Shown here: piece by piece, positions 31,625 through 41,883 of the stretch
Layout: each line of letters opens with the position of its first letter
Position numbering within the stretch: the stretch's first letter is position 1
Assembly: GCA_900323505.1 (NCBI GenBank)
Contig: OOIN01000005.1
Coordinates: forward strand, 1,240,001-1,304,000
DNA length: 64,000 nucleotides
Source of the DNA: Ustilago trichophora
Lineage: Eukaryota > Basidiomycota > Ustilaginomycetes > Ustilaginales > Ustilaginaceae
Direction of reading: 5' to 3'
Program-made: the position numbers and the translations under genes
The notes under the pieces: model-generated
Told to the model about the DNA's origin: nothing
Seen by the model: only the letters and a program-made list of their open reading frames with translations
The model's database searches: none

Positions 31625-32124
31625 TCTTCGGCGAAGGAGGTACTGTCAACAGGGATGACTTTCTTTGGAAAGGAGGAAGTAGTTGTAGAGATGTCAGACG
31701 GGTGCAATTGTTGGAGGAATGAACGGTTTGAACGATGCAAGACGAAGTGGCCGATGGGGGGAGGAAGCAGGTGCAGGGGCCGTTTTTAACGTTGATGGAA
31801 GTGCGGAAGCAGCTCCTGAGGTGCGGAACTGAGCTTTTGCGGACTCAGCGATGGAAAATGGTCTCGTCATGAGTCAACCGTCTTCCGTCGATGAATGGGC
31901 ATCGTCATTGACCGAAGCGAAGATATGGCGACTTCGTGACTAACCGGAGCCCAGGAGCAAACATGTTGCTTGCTGTAATCGACGAAAGGAATGACCGTGT
32001 CAGCGATCGCATGCATTTCAAGCAATCATTCAATCATTATGTTTCTCACACTTCTTGAAATGTCTTCTAGCATCAAAAGGCAAATGCGATTCCGAAATCT
32101 TCCAAACTGTACATCGCATAGCAT
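31625..32124. other. Intergenic: promoter of the orphan gene and 3' flank of the reductase
   Basis: The 500 bp contain a CT-rich leader (minus strand) just upstream of the orphan ATG. Nothing else recognised. Confidence 0.5.
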
Positions 32125-33824
32125 CTACGACCTGGTGTTGAAAGCAAACATGGCGATGCACGCGATCATAGGGAAAGCCACCATGACAACGAGCATGTAC
32201 AAATCGTCGTTTGGCTCCTTGAATCCGGTCTGTACTGCTCCTGTTTGGGTGTAATCCTTGATCAAGCGATAGGTTCCCTTTGTGTGATCTTCCGACTTGC
32301 CGAGCACCGTCTGTGCCATGTGAAACGTGTGCCAGAGGGTGCCCCAGCCAGCACCGACGATCTTGGTTGGGATCAGGGCAAGGCTGGACACTGCGGGGAC
32401 TTTGTACTCTGGTGTTCCTGCTTCGGGGGAATCGTCTTCGATGGATGGATTGGTCAAACGGAGGGGCAAGGAGGGGAACAAGGCGGCGGGGCGGCCAAGA
32501 CAGGCCATATCGGCTGCACCGTCGTCAGGATGAATGGCTGAGGCGATACCATGTCGCGAGCGCAGGCCTCCAGTCAAGATGATTTTAAGGCGACTATCCA
32601 CGGGCAAAACGGAGCGGCAGCGACGGGCAAAGTTTTGGAAGAAGGCCTCTCGGCGACCTGTGCGAGCGGTGGTCTTGGAGGTGGGATCGACGCCAGATCC
32701 CTGAACAGTGGCAGCACCGGTACCTGTTGCTTTGGGGTCAGACTTGCCATTGGCAGAGGCGGTCTTCGCCGAGAGCCTCTCGATCTTGGCCTTCTCCTTC
32801 TCAGAGTCGAAACCTTCCATGACGAACGAGGGGTTCTCGTAGTTGCCGCCACTGATCTCGACAAAATCAACGCTGCCGGTCTCGGCGAGCCACTTGACGT
32901 TGAGCAGTGCATCGTCCTCGGTGAGACCGCCTTGAACGTAGTCGGAGCTGTTCAGCTTGATGCCGATCAAAAAATCGTCCTTGACCTGCTTGCGGATGAG
33001 ATCGACAATCTCCAGCATGAGTCTGGCGCGGTTCTCGGCAGAACCACCATACTGGTCTGTGCGCAGGTTTGTTCGAGGACTGAGGAATGCTGCGATCTGG
33101 TAACCGTGACTGCCGTGAAGCTCGACACCGTCAAAGCCGGCTTCGGCGCAGATGAGGGCGGCTTGAACGAAGCGGTCGCGAAGTTGCTGAACTTGCTCTG
33201 TGGTCATCTCTGCAACGGATCCCCAAAGCATGTGGTCCAAGAATCTGCTGATAGGACCGAGACCACCCATAGTGCTCATTGGCACCGCCGAGGGGGCAAG
33301 AGCGGGTTCCCTGATTCCACGACCAGAGCCACGCATCGATTGACGACCAGCATGTACCAGCTGCACCACAGCGAGCGGCCTCTTTGCTGGGTCTACCACG
33401 CCTGGCTGATCGCGACCTGTACAGGCATCAGCGTAAAGCTTCATCGAGGACTTGAAATAGGCCATGTATTTCTCGTCCGAGGGGATAAAGACGTCCCACG
33501 GAGTGCCGAGGTGCCTGGAGTCGATGGCAATGTTGCCGGTGATGATGAGGCCCCAACCACCGCGAGCCCATGCTCGGTAAAGTTGAAAGTGGGCATAGTT
33601 TGGCATACCAGCTCCTGTACTTGCGAGTGTCTCTTCCAAGGGTGCCTAAATGCGTAAAATGAGCGTCGATGATGGTCCTAGTGTCAGCAACTTGATCGAT
33701 GACTGCGAAATAAGCCGATCTAAAAGCTTACCTTGGCGAGGCGGTTGGGTGCGACCTTGCCGCCCTTGAACTCGAGCGGTCGAGCAATCAGCTCGGCTTC
33801 GGGAGCCTTTGCGTTGGTCGACAT
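32125..33824 (-). CDS. NADH:flavin oxidoreductase (old yellow enzyme family) with C-terminal membrane anchor, 2 exons
   Basis: Exons 33732-33824 and 32125-33645 (intron 33646-33731, GTAAGC...TTTAG) give 537 residues. An FMN-dependent TIM-barrel reductase of the OYE/NADH:flavin oxidoreductase type, which reduces activated C=C bonds with NAD(P)H. Motifs: VAPNRLAKAPLEE across the splice, GLIITGNIAID, QLVHAGRQ (FMN/substrate), DGVELHGSHGYQIAAFLSPRTNLRTDQYGGS, LIGIKLNS and ILTGGLRS. Ala/Gly-rich linker residues (about 305-340) interrupt the barrel. Unusual is the C-terminus: after the barrel, a 100-residue extension ends with a single hydrophobic helix (LYMLVVMVAFPMIACIAMFAF) and a very short basic tail, suggesting tail-anchoring to a membrane. 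Starts with MSTNAKAPEA at 33824. Confidence 0.9.
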
Positions 33825-34256
33825 CGTTAATGCGTGTCTATCTATGGTCTATCGTAGTGATGATGGTGATGAGAAATTGAGATAAGACGGACGATCAATG
33901 GATGCCAAGACGTACAGTACATCTAATTGTTGATTGACGCGGCCCTGTCGAATGTGCATCTCAACTTTATTCCACGAATCGCGAGAAGAAATCAAAGGCT
34001 CAGTTTCTCTCAGACACTGGAGGTCACCGCCATCAAAATGCCGAGTGGTAACCGAAGACCGGAACGGAGCACGGATGGCTTTGCAAATCACTTTTTCTTT
34101 CCCACTTGGTATTTTCGCCATGAACAACGAGCACAGACTTGGCATGAAGATCCACTGTGCTCAATACGAGAGCTAATGGCAGGGTCAATGTGTACACAGT
34201 TGGCGCTGAATATCTTGGACTTTGTTCGCTGCGCTGAGCTCTCGCCCAGACGAGGC
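33825..34256. other. Intergenic: reductase promoter and GST 3' flank
   Basis: The 432 bp include GTACAGTAC (33912-33920), 88 bp upstream of the reductase ATG. Overlapping short frames do not look coding. Confidence 0.5.
33912..33920. promoter_or_regulatory. GTACAGTAC element
   Basis: Complement of GTACTGTAC, found in several other promoters of this window. Role unknown. Confidence 0.3.
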
Positions 34257-35373
34257 TCAAGGAAGACCTCGGCCCTTGTTGATAGCGTCAGCAACCTGCG
34301 AAGTCATTGGCCTGTTCTGAGCATACCTGACGTAGCTGTCCAGGTACAGATCATCAGTCGAAGTCGTCGCCTGGAAAGCTTCCAATCCGAATACAGCATC
34401 TGTCCAGCTGTTCCATCGCTTCAACACATCCGCCTCGAGAAGCTGTTCAGGATCGAAGCCGCGAAAGTGTCGTAGCACGTTGGTCGCACGGTAGAGCCAA
34501 GGTGCAACGGTGCAATCGACGATGGAGAGAGACTTTCCATCCCAGAATCCAGCAGTGCCGGTGGACGACATGGTACGAACAAACTCGCTCAGGTGCGAGG
34601 TGAATTCTTTGGCGCCTTCCAGCTGTTTTTCGACTTCTTGGGCTTGCAGGTAGCGATAAAATGAGGGGATGAGGTTGCGGTTGGTCTTGTCAACAGCTAG
34701 TCGGTAGAGTGCTCGCTCGTAGGGGTCTGATAGTGGAGGTAGAAGCGAATTGCCTTCCTTGCCGCTGCCGTATTTCTCGTCGATGTACTCCAAGCTGAGA
34801 CGGCAGCGGAGAGTCGATGGGAGGGTGATTTCAGTTATACTTAGCTTTTGCCAGGTATCATATATCACATAGATCATCGGACTTACATTACTGTTGACTC
34901 AGCCAAGCCCTTACCACTGGAGAGCTTGAGAGCCGGAACAAGGCCTTTGGGGTTTAGCTCGAGGAGATCGGCTGGCTTCTTGTAGGGATCGACCTCTCGA
35001 TATTGGTAGGGGGCTGTGTGGCGGTGTTGCAAATATCGTCAGTATATCAAATAGTGGCGTCCGTCGTTGTCTGAAGCTACCCACCTCCTAGATACTCGAG
35101 CGCAATCCAGACTCGATGCACAAATGGACAGAAGCAAGCACCGAACAGAGTTTGCTCAGAGGGATTAGAGTGTGCCTTGACAGTTTCGAGCGCTTTGCCT
35201 GTGCACTCGGTGTGGTACACGGCGTCCTTGTGACCTGGAGCTGGCTTCGACATTTTGAAGTTGGCTGTTGTCGCAAATGAGGACTGAGTTCGGACACGAA
35301 CAGTACGTGAGGAGCTTCGAGGATGTCGAGACCAAGATGAGTTGAGTAAGATTGAGGTGGCCTGAACGCGCAT
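34257..35373 (-). CDS. Glutathione S-transferase, omega-like, 3 exons
   Basis: Exons 35085-35373, 34887-35013 and 34257-34794 (introns 35014-35084 and 34795-34886) give 317 residues. A thioredoxin-fold N-terminal domain carries C-F-C-P-F-V-H-R-V-W (Cys82 is the likely omega-class catalytic cysteine), then after splicing YREVDPYKKP, PKGLVPAL and the glutathione-binding ESTVILEYIDEKYG. An all-helical C-terminal domain follows. Omega enzymes catalyse thiol transfer and deglutathionylation rather than classic conjugation. The first 40 residues are Arg/Ser-rich without acids, like a mitochondrial presequence; a second Met (41, MSKPAPGHKD) could give a cytosolic form. The first intron has GTGGGT at its 5' end. 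Divergent from the secreted hydrolase, 248 bp between starts. Confidence 0.9.
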
Positions 35374-35621
35374 GGTGGTTTGGAGTGTGGAGGTCCACCG
35401 CCGTTTTCTTTCTTGGTCAGATGCATGCAGGGTCTATGCGGGACGATGCTGCAGAAGAAAGCCCACACGAGCCATGTCCCACATGCAGGTTTTACTCCCT
35501 CCGACCTACTGATGCATGTTCCCTTACAACTAGATCGACATACGCTCGAAGGTGGAGCAACGGGTCAGCGCTTGTAAGACTTGTGCAAGCGTCAACAGGC
35601 CGAGAGTAAGAAGTAATCACC

Positions 35622-38600
35622 ATGCTGAGGAACAGCTTTAGTCTGGGCTCATTGATGGCTCTGCTCGTCACAGCCACCGTCTCGACGCAGCAAGTTTTTC
35701 AGTCCGAGCCTCGTACTACATTGCCGTCTCTGGATGCTGCCGTCAGCCTTGATAAGAGATGGCGAATACTGGGTCCATTCCCAGCTGGAATGAGGGAGCT
35801 GCCTTTCGGTGGTTTCCCGCCTTTGGTTGCATCAAGCTATGCCCAACTTTTAGACCCCACCCTGGACCAAACTAGACACTTCTCGACGTATGGTCCGACG
35901 AATGCGACGACGACTCTACAGAGTTTTGATGCACAGGTGCAGACCTCAGAGCCGAGTCGCATCAAACAGTTGCTCACGGTGGAATATTCAAATGTAGACT
36001 GGCCATGGGTCCGAAAGAGCGCCGGATGGTCGTCGCTACAATGGCAAATGGTGGCGGCAACAGACCTTACCATCGGCCAGAATCGCACTGCACTTGCGAT
36101 AACGATGGACAAGACGGCCGAATTCGCTATTGTCCCCGAAGCTGGCTTTTCGGGAAACAGCACGCACCAGATGGCGATCGAATGGCATACAGGCGACTGG
36201 TATTCATATATCGCTGCCTTCTCGGCAGAGGCCGATAATGCACCGGAGCTTCCCATCTCGCATCATCTGCTACATTTAGACCAGGGAGCATACAAGTTGC
36301 TCGTCAGGTCGATGTACGAGATTCGAATCTTTGGCGATCCACGGAATAACGGTGGTGCTGAGAGTCCAAAAATGACGATCAGCATCGACATTGCTGTTCG
36401 TGGCTTGCAGGATATTGCGAAGGAGGAGACGGTAGGGATTCACACAGATCCACATCACAGCAACGTTCCACATGTGGTCGGAGGCTGGGTCGCAGGATGG
36501 GGCTTGTCGTTTGCAGTACGCAATATGGATCCCAACAATATCTACACTCTTCGAGGCGTCGACATGACTCCAAACACCTTTCATTCGCCTCTTCACGCAG
36601 AGCTTGGTCATGAGCTGAGAGTAGCTCCTCGACAGACGGTGGTTGTCCCCGTCAAGCTGACTCAGAGCTCGGCGCTGACCACAAACACGACCTTCCTCGA
36701 TCTCTCGCTTCGTCTCGATGTCGCCTCGAATTCTGACGAAGCGATCTTCACCAAGGCTGTGCGAATTCCGCTGATACACAAGCCAGCGTTTTGGGAAGCC
36801 TCCAGCAATGATGACGACCACAACGCGTACATGTACAGCTATCTTGCCTCGGACTACACTGTGCAGCTTGCTGCCGCTACGCCACCAAAACGATCTGGAA
36901 GAACGTTGGCACAAAACGAAACATTCCCACCTCTGATCTTGACGCTCCATGGCGCAGGCGTCGATTTGCGTGACTTGTTTTTCAGCAACAGTATCCGGCG
37001 TCAGAAGGAGAACTGGTCGATCTTACCGACAGGCCGCACGCCGTGGGGCTACGATTGGCAGTTGGCTTCATTTCAGGCTGTCGATGCCGCTGTGATGGCA
37101 TTCCACAAACATCTCTATGGACTCCCTACAACCATGTCAGAAGAAGAGCGCCAGACTTGGCAGTTCGATTTGAAGAAACTCTTCATCATGGGTCACTCGA
37201 ACGGTGGACAGGGAGCCTGGTACCGACTTTCACGCTTCCCTGATCGAGTCGTTGGCGGCATGGTAGGATCGGCATACACAAAGGTATCGGATTACGTGTC
37301 GTTTGCATGGAAAGTTGGAAGACATTTTGTCGATCCTGTTCTGCAAGGTATCTTACACAGCGGCGTGACAATGTTCGAAAACGACCTCTTTGCAAGCAAT
37401 CTAGCTGGTCTGGATCTGTTGGTCAAATTCGGCTCTGCAGATGCCAATGTACCTCCGTGGAACTCGAAGGATATGTCTATGGTGGTTGATGGGTGGAACC
37501 AGCGGTCAGGGCTCAAGGATAAGGTCAGAATTTCGGAGATTCCGGGCCGTCCTCACTGGTGGGACACGCTGTTCTCAGAGGACGATGTCCAAGGCTCAAT
37601 TGAAGCGGCCTGCTTGTCCAGCAACAATCCTGGGTATAGGATGCCAGATGCACCGCAAAGGTTTACACTGACGGTATTCAATCCGGCTGAAGCTGGTTCG
37701 AAGGGAGGATGGCGGATCAGTGAGGTCGACGTTCCTGGACGTCTCGCGAAGCTTGAGGTTCAGTACAAAGCTCAATCTTCACAAGGCGGTGTTGACAGCA
37801 AGGGCCACTTCAAGGTGGTCACCAGGAATACGAGAAGCATTGAGTTGGATTTGCCCATGTTGCGCCGCTCGAGCTTTGCTGCTGCTTTGCTTGGCAATGC
37901 GACTTCGATCCGTATCAATCTGAACGGTCAGGATCATGAAGCAGATATTGGCGAAAAAGACAGGATCCAGTTGGTGCAGAGAGAAAATGGTGGTTGGAGC
38001 GTCATCCCCGATGACGAACTCTGTGCAGATTCCCAACAAGCTCGCCCGATGGGACCACTGCTGCGGATCGTGACATCGGAAGGACCAATGGTGCTGGTCA
38101 TTCCTTCAGAGGGCCCGGCAGGAGAGGTTGCGGCTTGGAAACGAGTGGCTGAACGCTTTGCAGCCGATCTGCTTCTGTATGGCACGATCAACTCGCAGAT
38201 CTTGACCGATGCGGATTTCGGCTCTGCCAGTGCGGTAGACCACCTCAAGCACAGCAACATTGTCACACTCGGCGGACCCAACATCAACAGCTGTACACGA
38301 GCCATCTTTGACAGCTGGCCGAACAAGAGCCCAATCCTCTTTCCTTCTCCGAATACGTCGGGGCAGTTTGAGATTCAAGGACGCGTCTTCTATGAAAAGG
38401 GTACGGCGATAGTTACGCTTGCGCCGCACCCGAGTTACGCCAAAGGACTTGCATTGGTAGCTCATGGGATCGGTGAAGGTGGTGTTTCTCGGGCTGCTCG
38501 GTTGCTGCCCACGCGTACAGCGACCATGATTCCGGAATGGGTCGTGACTGATGGCACGGCGGAATGGATGGGTGAAGGCGGAGTCCAAGCTGCAGGCTGG

Positions 38601-38648
38601 TATGATAGGAAATGGGGATGGTCTAAGAGCATGTCGTACGTTGAGTGA
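35622..38648 (+). CDS. Secreted alpha/beta-hydrolase (S9 peptidase/esterase-like), 1008 aa
   Basis: A large single-exon extracellular or secretory-pathway enzyme. The N-terminus is a signal peptide (LGSLMALLVTATVSTQ). The N-terminal half (about 40-420) is beta-rich and probably non-catalytic. The hydrolase core begins near 430 with LILTLHGAGVDLRDL. The nucleophile elbow is GHSNGG (Ser526); likely partners are the Asp of KFGSADANVPPWN and the His of PGRPHWWD. A further beta-rich C-terminal part of about 300 residues ends with AGWYDRKWGWSKS. The arrangement resembles fungal secreted proteins annotated as prolyl-oligopeptidase-like or PHB-depolymerase-like esterases; which bond it cuts is unknown. 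Several N-x-S/T glycosylation sites are present. Confidence 0.78.
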   Translation: MLRNSFSLGSLMALLVTATVSTQQVFQSEPRTTLPSLDAAVSLDKRWRILGPFPAGMRELPFGGFPPLVASSYAQLLDPTLDQTRHFSTYGPTNATTTLQSFDAQVQTSEPSRIKQLLTVEYSNVDWPWVRKSAGWSSLQWQMVAATDLTIGQNRTALAITMDKTAEFAIVPEAGFSGNSTHQMAIEWHTGDWYSYIAAFSAEADNAPELPISHHLLHLDQGAYKLLVRSMYEIRIFGDPRNNGGAESPKMTISIDIAVRGLQDIAKEETVGIHTDPHHSNVPHVVGGWVAGWGLSFAVRNMDPNNIYTLRGVDMTPNTFHSPLHAELGHELRVAPRQTVVVPVKLTQSSALTTNTTFLDLSLRLDVASNSDEAIFTKAVRIPLIHKPAFWEASSNDDDHNAYMYSYLASDYTVQLAAATPPKRSGRTLAQNETFPPLILTLHGAGVDLRDLFFSNSIRRQKENWSILPTGRTPWGYDWQLASFQAVDAAVMAFHKHLYGLPTTMSEEERQTWQFDLKKLFIMGHSNGGQGAWYRLSRFPDRVVGGMVGSAYTKVSDYVSFAWKVGRHFVDPVLQGILHSGVTMFENDLFASNLAGLDLLVKFGSADANVPPWNSKDMSMVVDGWNQRSGLKDKVRISEIPGRPHWWDTLFSEDDVQGSIEAACLSSNNPGYRMPDAPQRFTLTVFNPAEAGSKGGWRISEVDVPGRLAKLEVQYKAQSSQGGVDSKGHFKVVTRNTRSIELDLPMLRRSSFAAALLGNATSIRINLNGQDHEADIGEKDRIQLVQRENGGWSVIPDDELCADSQQARPMGPLLRIVTSEGPMVLVIPSEGPAGEVAAWKRVAERFAADLLLYGTINSQILTDADFGSASAVDHLKHSNIVTLGGPNINSCTRAIFDSWPNKSPILFPSPNTSGQFEIQGRVFYEKGTAIVTLAPHPSYAKGLALVAHGIGEGGVSRAARLLPTRTATMIPEWVVTDGTAEWMGEGGVQAAGWYDRKWGWSKSMSYVE

Positions 38649-39868
38649 GCCGTCGCCTCTGCAATACTCGACATCGTCCCACCTGATTCAAGCGAGCAGC
38701 ATTCGCCCTCATTATGTACGCCATAGAGTAGACATGCACATGCATCGAGCGATTGAATCAATGATGATAGTAACATTTAATCGAGCAAAGAAGTTTAGCC
38801 GGAACAACAAGGGCGCAGTATGCTTTCTGGTGGTGTGTCATTCAAAACCAGGATGGCAGGATGGTAAATGCAGGATGGCCTGTGTGTGGTCAGCTGTGTA
38901 GTAACTAAGCGCTGGGCTTTTTTTTTTGTCGTGCCAAACAGCACTGTAAAAGTGGCACCGACGTGGTTGGCTCTGGGATGGTTCTCAACGTGCGAGCAGC
39001 GGGGGTCAAACACAAGATCGTCTGAAAAAGGGCATGTCACGTCCGCCGGTAGAACCAATGCCTTGCACTTTGGGAGGATGCTCGAGTCCAAGCGAAGGCA
39101 AGGAGGTTTGTTGGTCAACTTTTCCCCGCATTTTCAGTGCAACTTTGAAAATAAGATTTGGTTCGTTGGTCTGGATTGGGTTCGCTGTGCCTTCCCCGCA
39201 TTTCTCGCCCACACCTTGAAATGTTTAGCCGAACACAGGCTAGCCAAGAGAAGGAAGAGCATGGACCCTGTTGTCTTTGGCAAGCTAGATGACCTGTGAG
39301 TTTACAATGCTCTCGCGCTGCGAATACGCTGACACAGTGACGGCTGCCGAACATGGGTCATGTGCCCCATCGCTGGCAATGCCGTCTGAGCAGCAGAAGC
39401 CTTTTTGGTTTGGCTTCAGATCCAAGTCACGACGAGAGTCGCTATGCAGAAGGTGGAGAGGGCTGCACAGCAATCTACTGTACAGTACTGTGCTGTACAC
39501 TAGCAAGGCGGCTAGATTGGCATACTGTACTTGGCTCGGTGTCACACTCTCCCTTATCTCCCTTGAACCCTTTGCGCGTGCTGTCTTCGTCAGCCGCTGC
39601 GGACGGACCACTTTTGCTCACTTCTCGAGAGCGGAACATCCGAATTACTCGCGCGCCTCTCTCTCTTCTCGCATGCTGCGTTGTCAGTGTGTCACTAAAT
39701 GATGCTATGAGCGATCAAGTATTGCCACAATCTGCGTGCTGTAGACAGTACTGAAGCCAAGAGTATATCAAGCCTCGTTCTCCCTTCCCTTTTTCCCGCG
39801 TCTCCCCAAGTAGCCCGCCTCTTCCCTACTTTTTTTTTTTTCTTTTCACCTACAGGCCAACTACAGTC
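38649..39868. other. Intergenic: GMC oxidoreductase promoter
   Basis: The 1220 bp contain a T-run (38919-38928), a palindromic GTACTG element (39476-39499), CAGTACTG near 39745, a TATATCA near 39764 and a CT/T-rich leader with a T-run (39831-39841). Frames in the interval do not look coding. Confidence 0.5.
39476..39499. promoter_or_regulatory. Palindromic GTACTG element cluster
   Basis: The 12-mer TACTGTACAGTA is a perfect palindrome and is followed by CTGTGCTGTACA. It lies about 370 bp upstream of the GMC oxidoreductase. Candidate binding site for a dimeric factor; inference. Confidence 0.35.
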
Positions 39869-41758
39869 ATGGGTCTCTTCTCTTCCCCTACTCTCATCTC
39901 TGACGCCTCGGTCTACGCCACCGCGGCCAACCTCGCTCCTCACACCGTCGAGGAGGCGCAGAAGGCAAAGAGCTACGACTTTATCATCTGTGGTGGCGGT
40001 ACAGCAGGATGTGTCATTGCCAGCCGTCTTTCCGAGGACCCAAACACTTCGGTTCTCGTCCTCGAGGCAGGTGGAAACAATGACGCCCTCGAAGTCAAGG
40101 CTCCTTTGGTCTTCACAAAGAATTTCAAGACCGAACGCGACTGGGACTACACCACCACTCCACAGCCAGAGGTCGAGAATAGGGAGATGCAGTGGCCTCG
40201 TGGCAAGCTCATTGGCGGTTCATCGAGCATCAACGCCATGATGTACCACCACTGTGCTCCTTCGGACTACGATGAGTGGGCTGAACGATACAATTGCAAA
40301 GGCTGGTCCTACCAGGAGCTCCTTCCCTTTCTTAAAAGATCCGAGAAGTACACTCCACACGCCAGCCAGCCCGATGTCAAAGGCGAGGAGCGTGGTAACT
40401 CGGGCCTCTGGCAGACCGGCCATTCGTCCTTCAAGAGCGAGGTCACTTCCAAGGGCTTTGTCAATGCCTGTGTCGAGGTCGGCATCCCCTTCAATCCTGA
40501 CTTGAACACCCACCGAGGAAGTGAGGGCGTAACTCAGTTCACTACATTCATTGACAGCGCCGGACGTCGCTCTTCTGCTGCCACTGCCTATCTCCCTCCC
40601 GAGGTGCAGAGGCGACCCAACCTTACCATCGGCATCAACGTTATGGTCAACCGCATCGTCTTTGACCGCACCGGCTCGCGCCCCAAAGCCATCGCTGTCG
40701 AAATGCAAAACAGCAAGGGTGGCCAGAAGTACTATGCCGCTGCCAAGCAGCGCGTTGTCCTCTGTGGTGGTGCCATCAACTCGCCTCAGACCCTCATGCT
40801 CTCTGGTATCGGTCCCGCAGCAACACTCAACAAGTACAACATCCCTGTCGTTGTCGACAATGCTTTGGTTGGTGAGCGTCTCAGTGACCACGTCTGTCAC
40901 AGCACCATCAACGCACGAGCCAAGCCCAACCACACCCTTGACTACCTCGGCAGCGACATCAAGGCCATTCCTTCGCTCGCCCGCTGGCTCGTCACCGGCG
41001 GCGGTCCCGTCTCCTCCAACGCCGGTGAGGCTGCCGCCTTTGTTCGATGCAACGACGAGTCGCTGCCCCTCACCAACGCCCTCACCAAGCCCGAGAACCG
41101 TCCTCAGTTCTTTGGCTCGCTCGGCAAGGGCCCCGATATCGAGCTCATCTGCACTCCTCTGGCTTACAACGACCACGGTGCACTTCCCGCCCCTGCTGGC
41201 ACCGGTTGCGTTTCCATCGTCGGCCTCAACGTGCGACCTCGCTCCAAGGGTACCATCTCGATCAAGTCGGCCGATCCATGGGAGAAGGCCGTCGTCGACC
41301 CCAAGTACTTTACCGACCCCGATGACAACGACCGCAAGGTCACTCTCGCCGGTATGCGTCTCGCCATCGCCATCGCCAAGGCGAACGCTCTCCAGCCTTA
41401 CCTTGAGGACTACAAGAGTGACAAGGAGGACGACTTTTACTGGCCCGTCTCGTCCACTGATCCCAGCAAGTTGACCGACGACCAGTTGATGAAGTTCATG
41501 ACCAAGCGCGCTTTCACCCTCTACCACCCCGTTGGGACCGTCAAGATGGGCCCCGACGCTTCCGACTCGGTTATCGACACCAACCTTCACGTCCACGGCG
41601 CCGACGGCCTTGTCGTCTGCGACGCCAGTATCTTCCCTGAACAGATCTCGGGTCATCCCACCGCTGCCGTCATCGCCTGCGCAGAGAAGGCCTCGGAACT
41701 GCTCAAGAACATTGCTGCTGACAAGTCGTCTGCTTCCAACATCTCTTCTCACCTTTGA
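39869..41758 (+). CDS. GMC-family FAD oxidoreductase, PTS1-like C-terminus
   Basis: The 629-residue, intronless gene encodes a glucose-methanol-choline oxidoreductase. The FAD-binding fold starts at about 37 with YDFIICGGGTAGCVIASRL and VLVLEAGG. GMC signature 1 follows (WPRGKLIGGSSSINAMMYHH) and signature 2 is GGAINSPQTLMLSGIG. The catalytic histidine is in LYHPVGTVKMG near the end, with GHPTAAVIACAEKA closing the FAD site. There is no signal peptide; the last residues are ISSHL, and S-H-L fits the peroxisomal PTS1 consensus. It may be a choline-dehydrogenase-like or alcohol-oxidising enzyme; substrate unknown. Strong C-ending codon bias suggests high expression and creates a spurious 510-codon antisense frame. 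Confidence 0.9.
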   Translation: MGLFSSPTLISDASVYATAANLAPHTVEEAQKAKSYDFIICGGGTAGCVIASRLSEDPNTSVLVLEAGGNNDALEVKAPLVFTKNFKTERDWDYTTTPQPEVENREMQWPRGKLIGGSSSINAMMYHHCAPSDYDEWAERYNCKGWSYQELLPFLKRSEKYTPHASQPDVKGEERGNSGLWQTGHSSFKSEVTSKGFVNACVEVGIPFNPDLNTHRGSEGVTQFTTFIDSAGRRSSAATAYLPPEVQRRPNLTIGINVMVNRIVFDRTGSRPKAIAVEMQNSKGGQKYYAAAKQRVVLCGGAINSPQTLMLSGIGPAATLNKYNIPVVVDNALVGERLSDHVCHSTINARAKPNHTLDYLGSDIKAIPSLARWLVTGGGPVSSNAGEAAAFVRCNDESLPLTNALTKPENRPQFFGSLGKGPDIELICTPLAYNDHGALPAPAGTGCVSIVGLNVRPRSKGTISIKSADPWEKAVVDPKYFTDPDDNDRKVTLAGMRLAIAIAKANALQPYLEDYKSDKEDDFYWPVSSTDPSKLTDDQLMKFMTKRAFTLYHPVGTVKMGPDASDSVIDTNLHVHGADGLVVCDASIFPEQISGHPTAAVIACAEKASELLKNIAADKSSASNISSHL

Positions 41759-41883
41759 TTGATTGATACTCGGTTCTGCTTGCGTCTGTTGTATGTATTA
41801 AGGTTTTGTTTTTGTCATGTCTAAGCTCAATATGATCTCCATTCCAGATTTTCGGCTCTGTCTGTAGCTTTACGGGACATGTG

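Noticed and set aside
32551..33657. 368-codon plus-strand frame
   Set aside because: Antisense shadow of the reductase gene.
38868..39299. 143-codon plus-strand frame
   Set aside because: Cys/Trp/Phe-rich composition typical of non-coding DNA; overlaps promoter elements.
40220..41752. 510-codon minus-strand frame
   Set aside because: It lies fully antisense to the GMC oxidoreductase and is Gly/Val/Asp-rich, as expected from the complement of C-ending codons.
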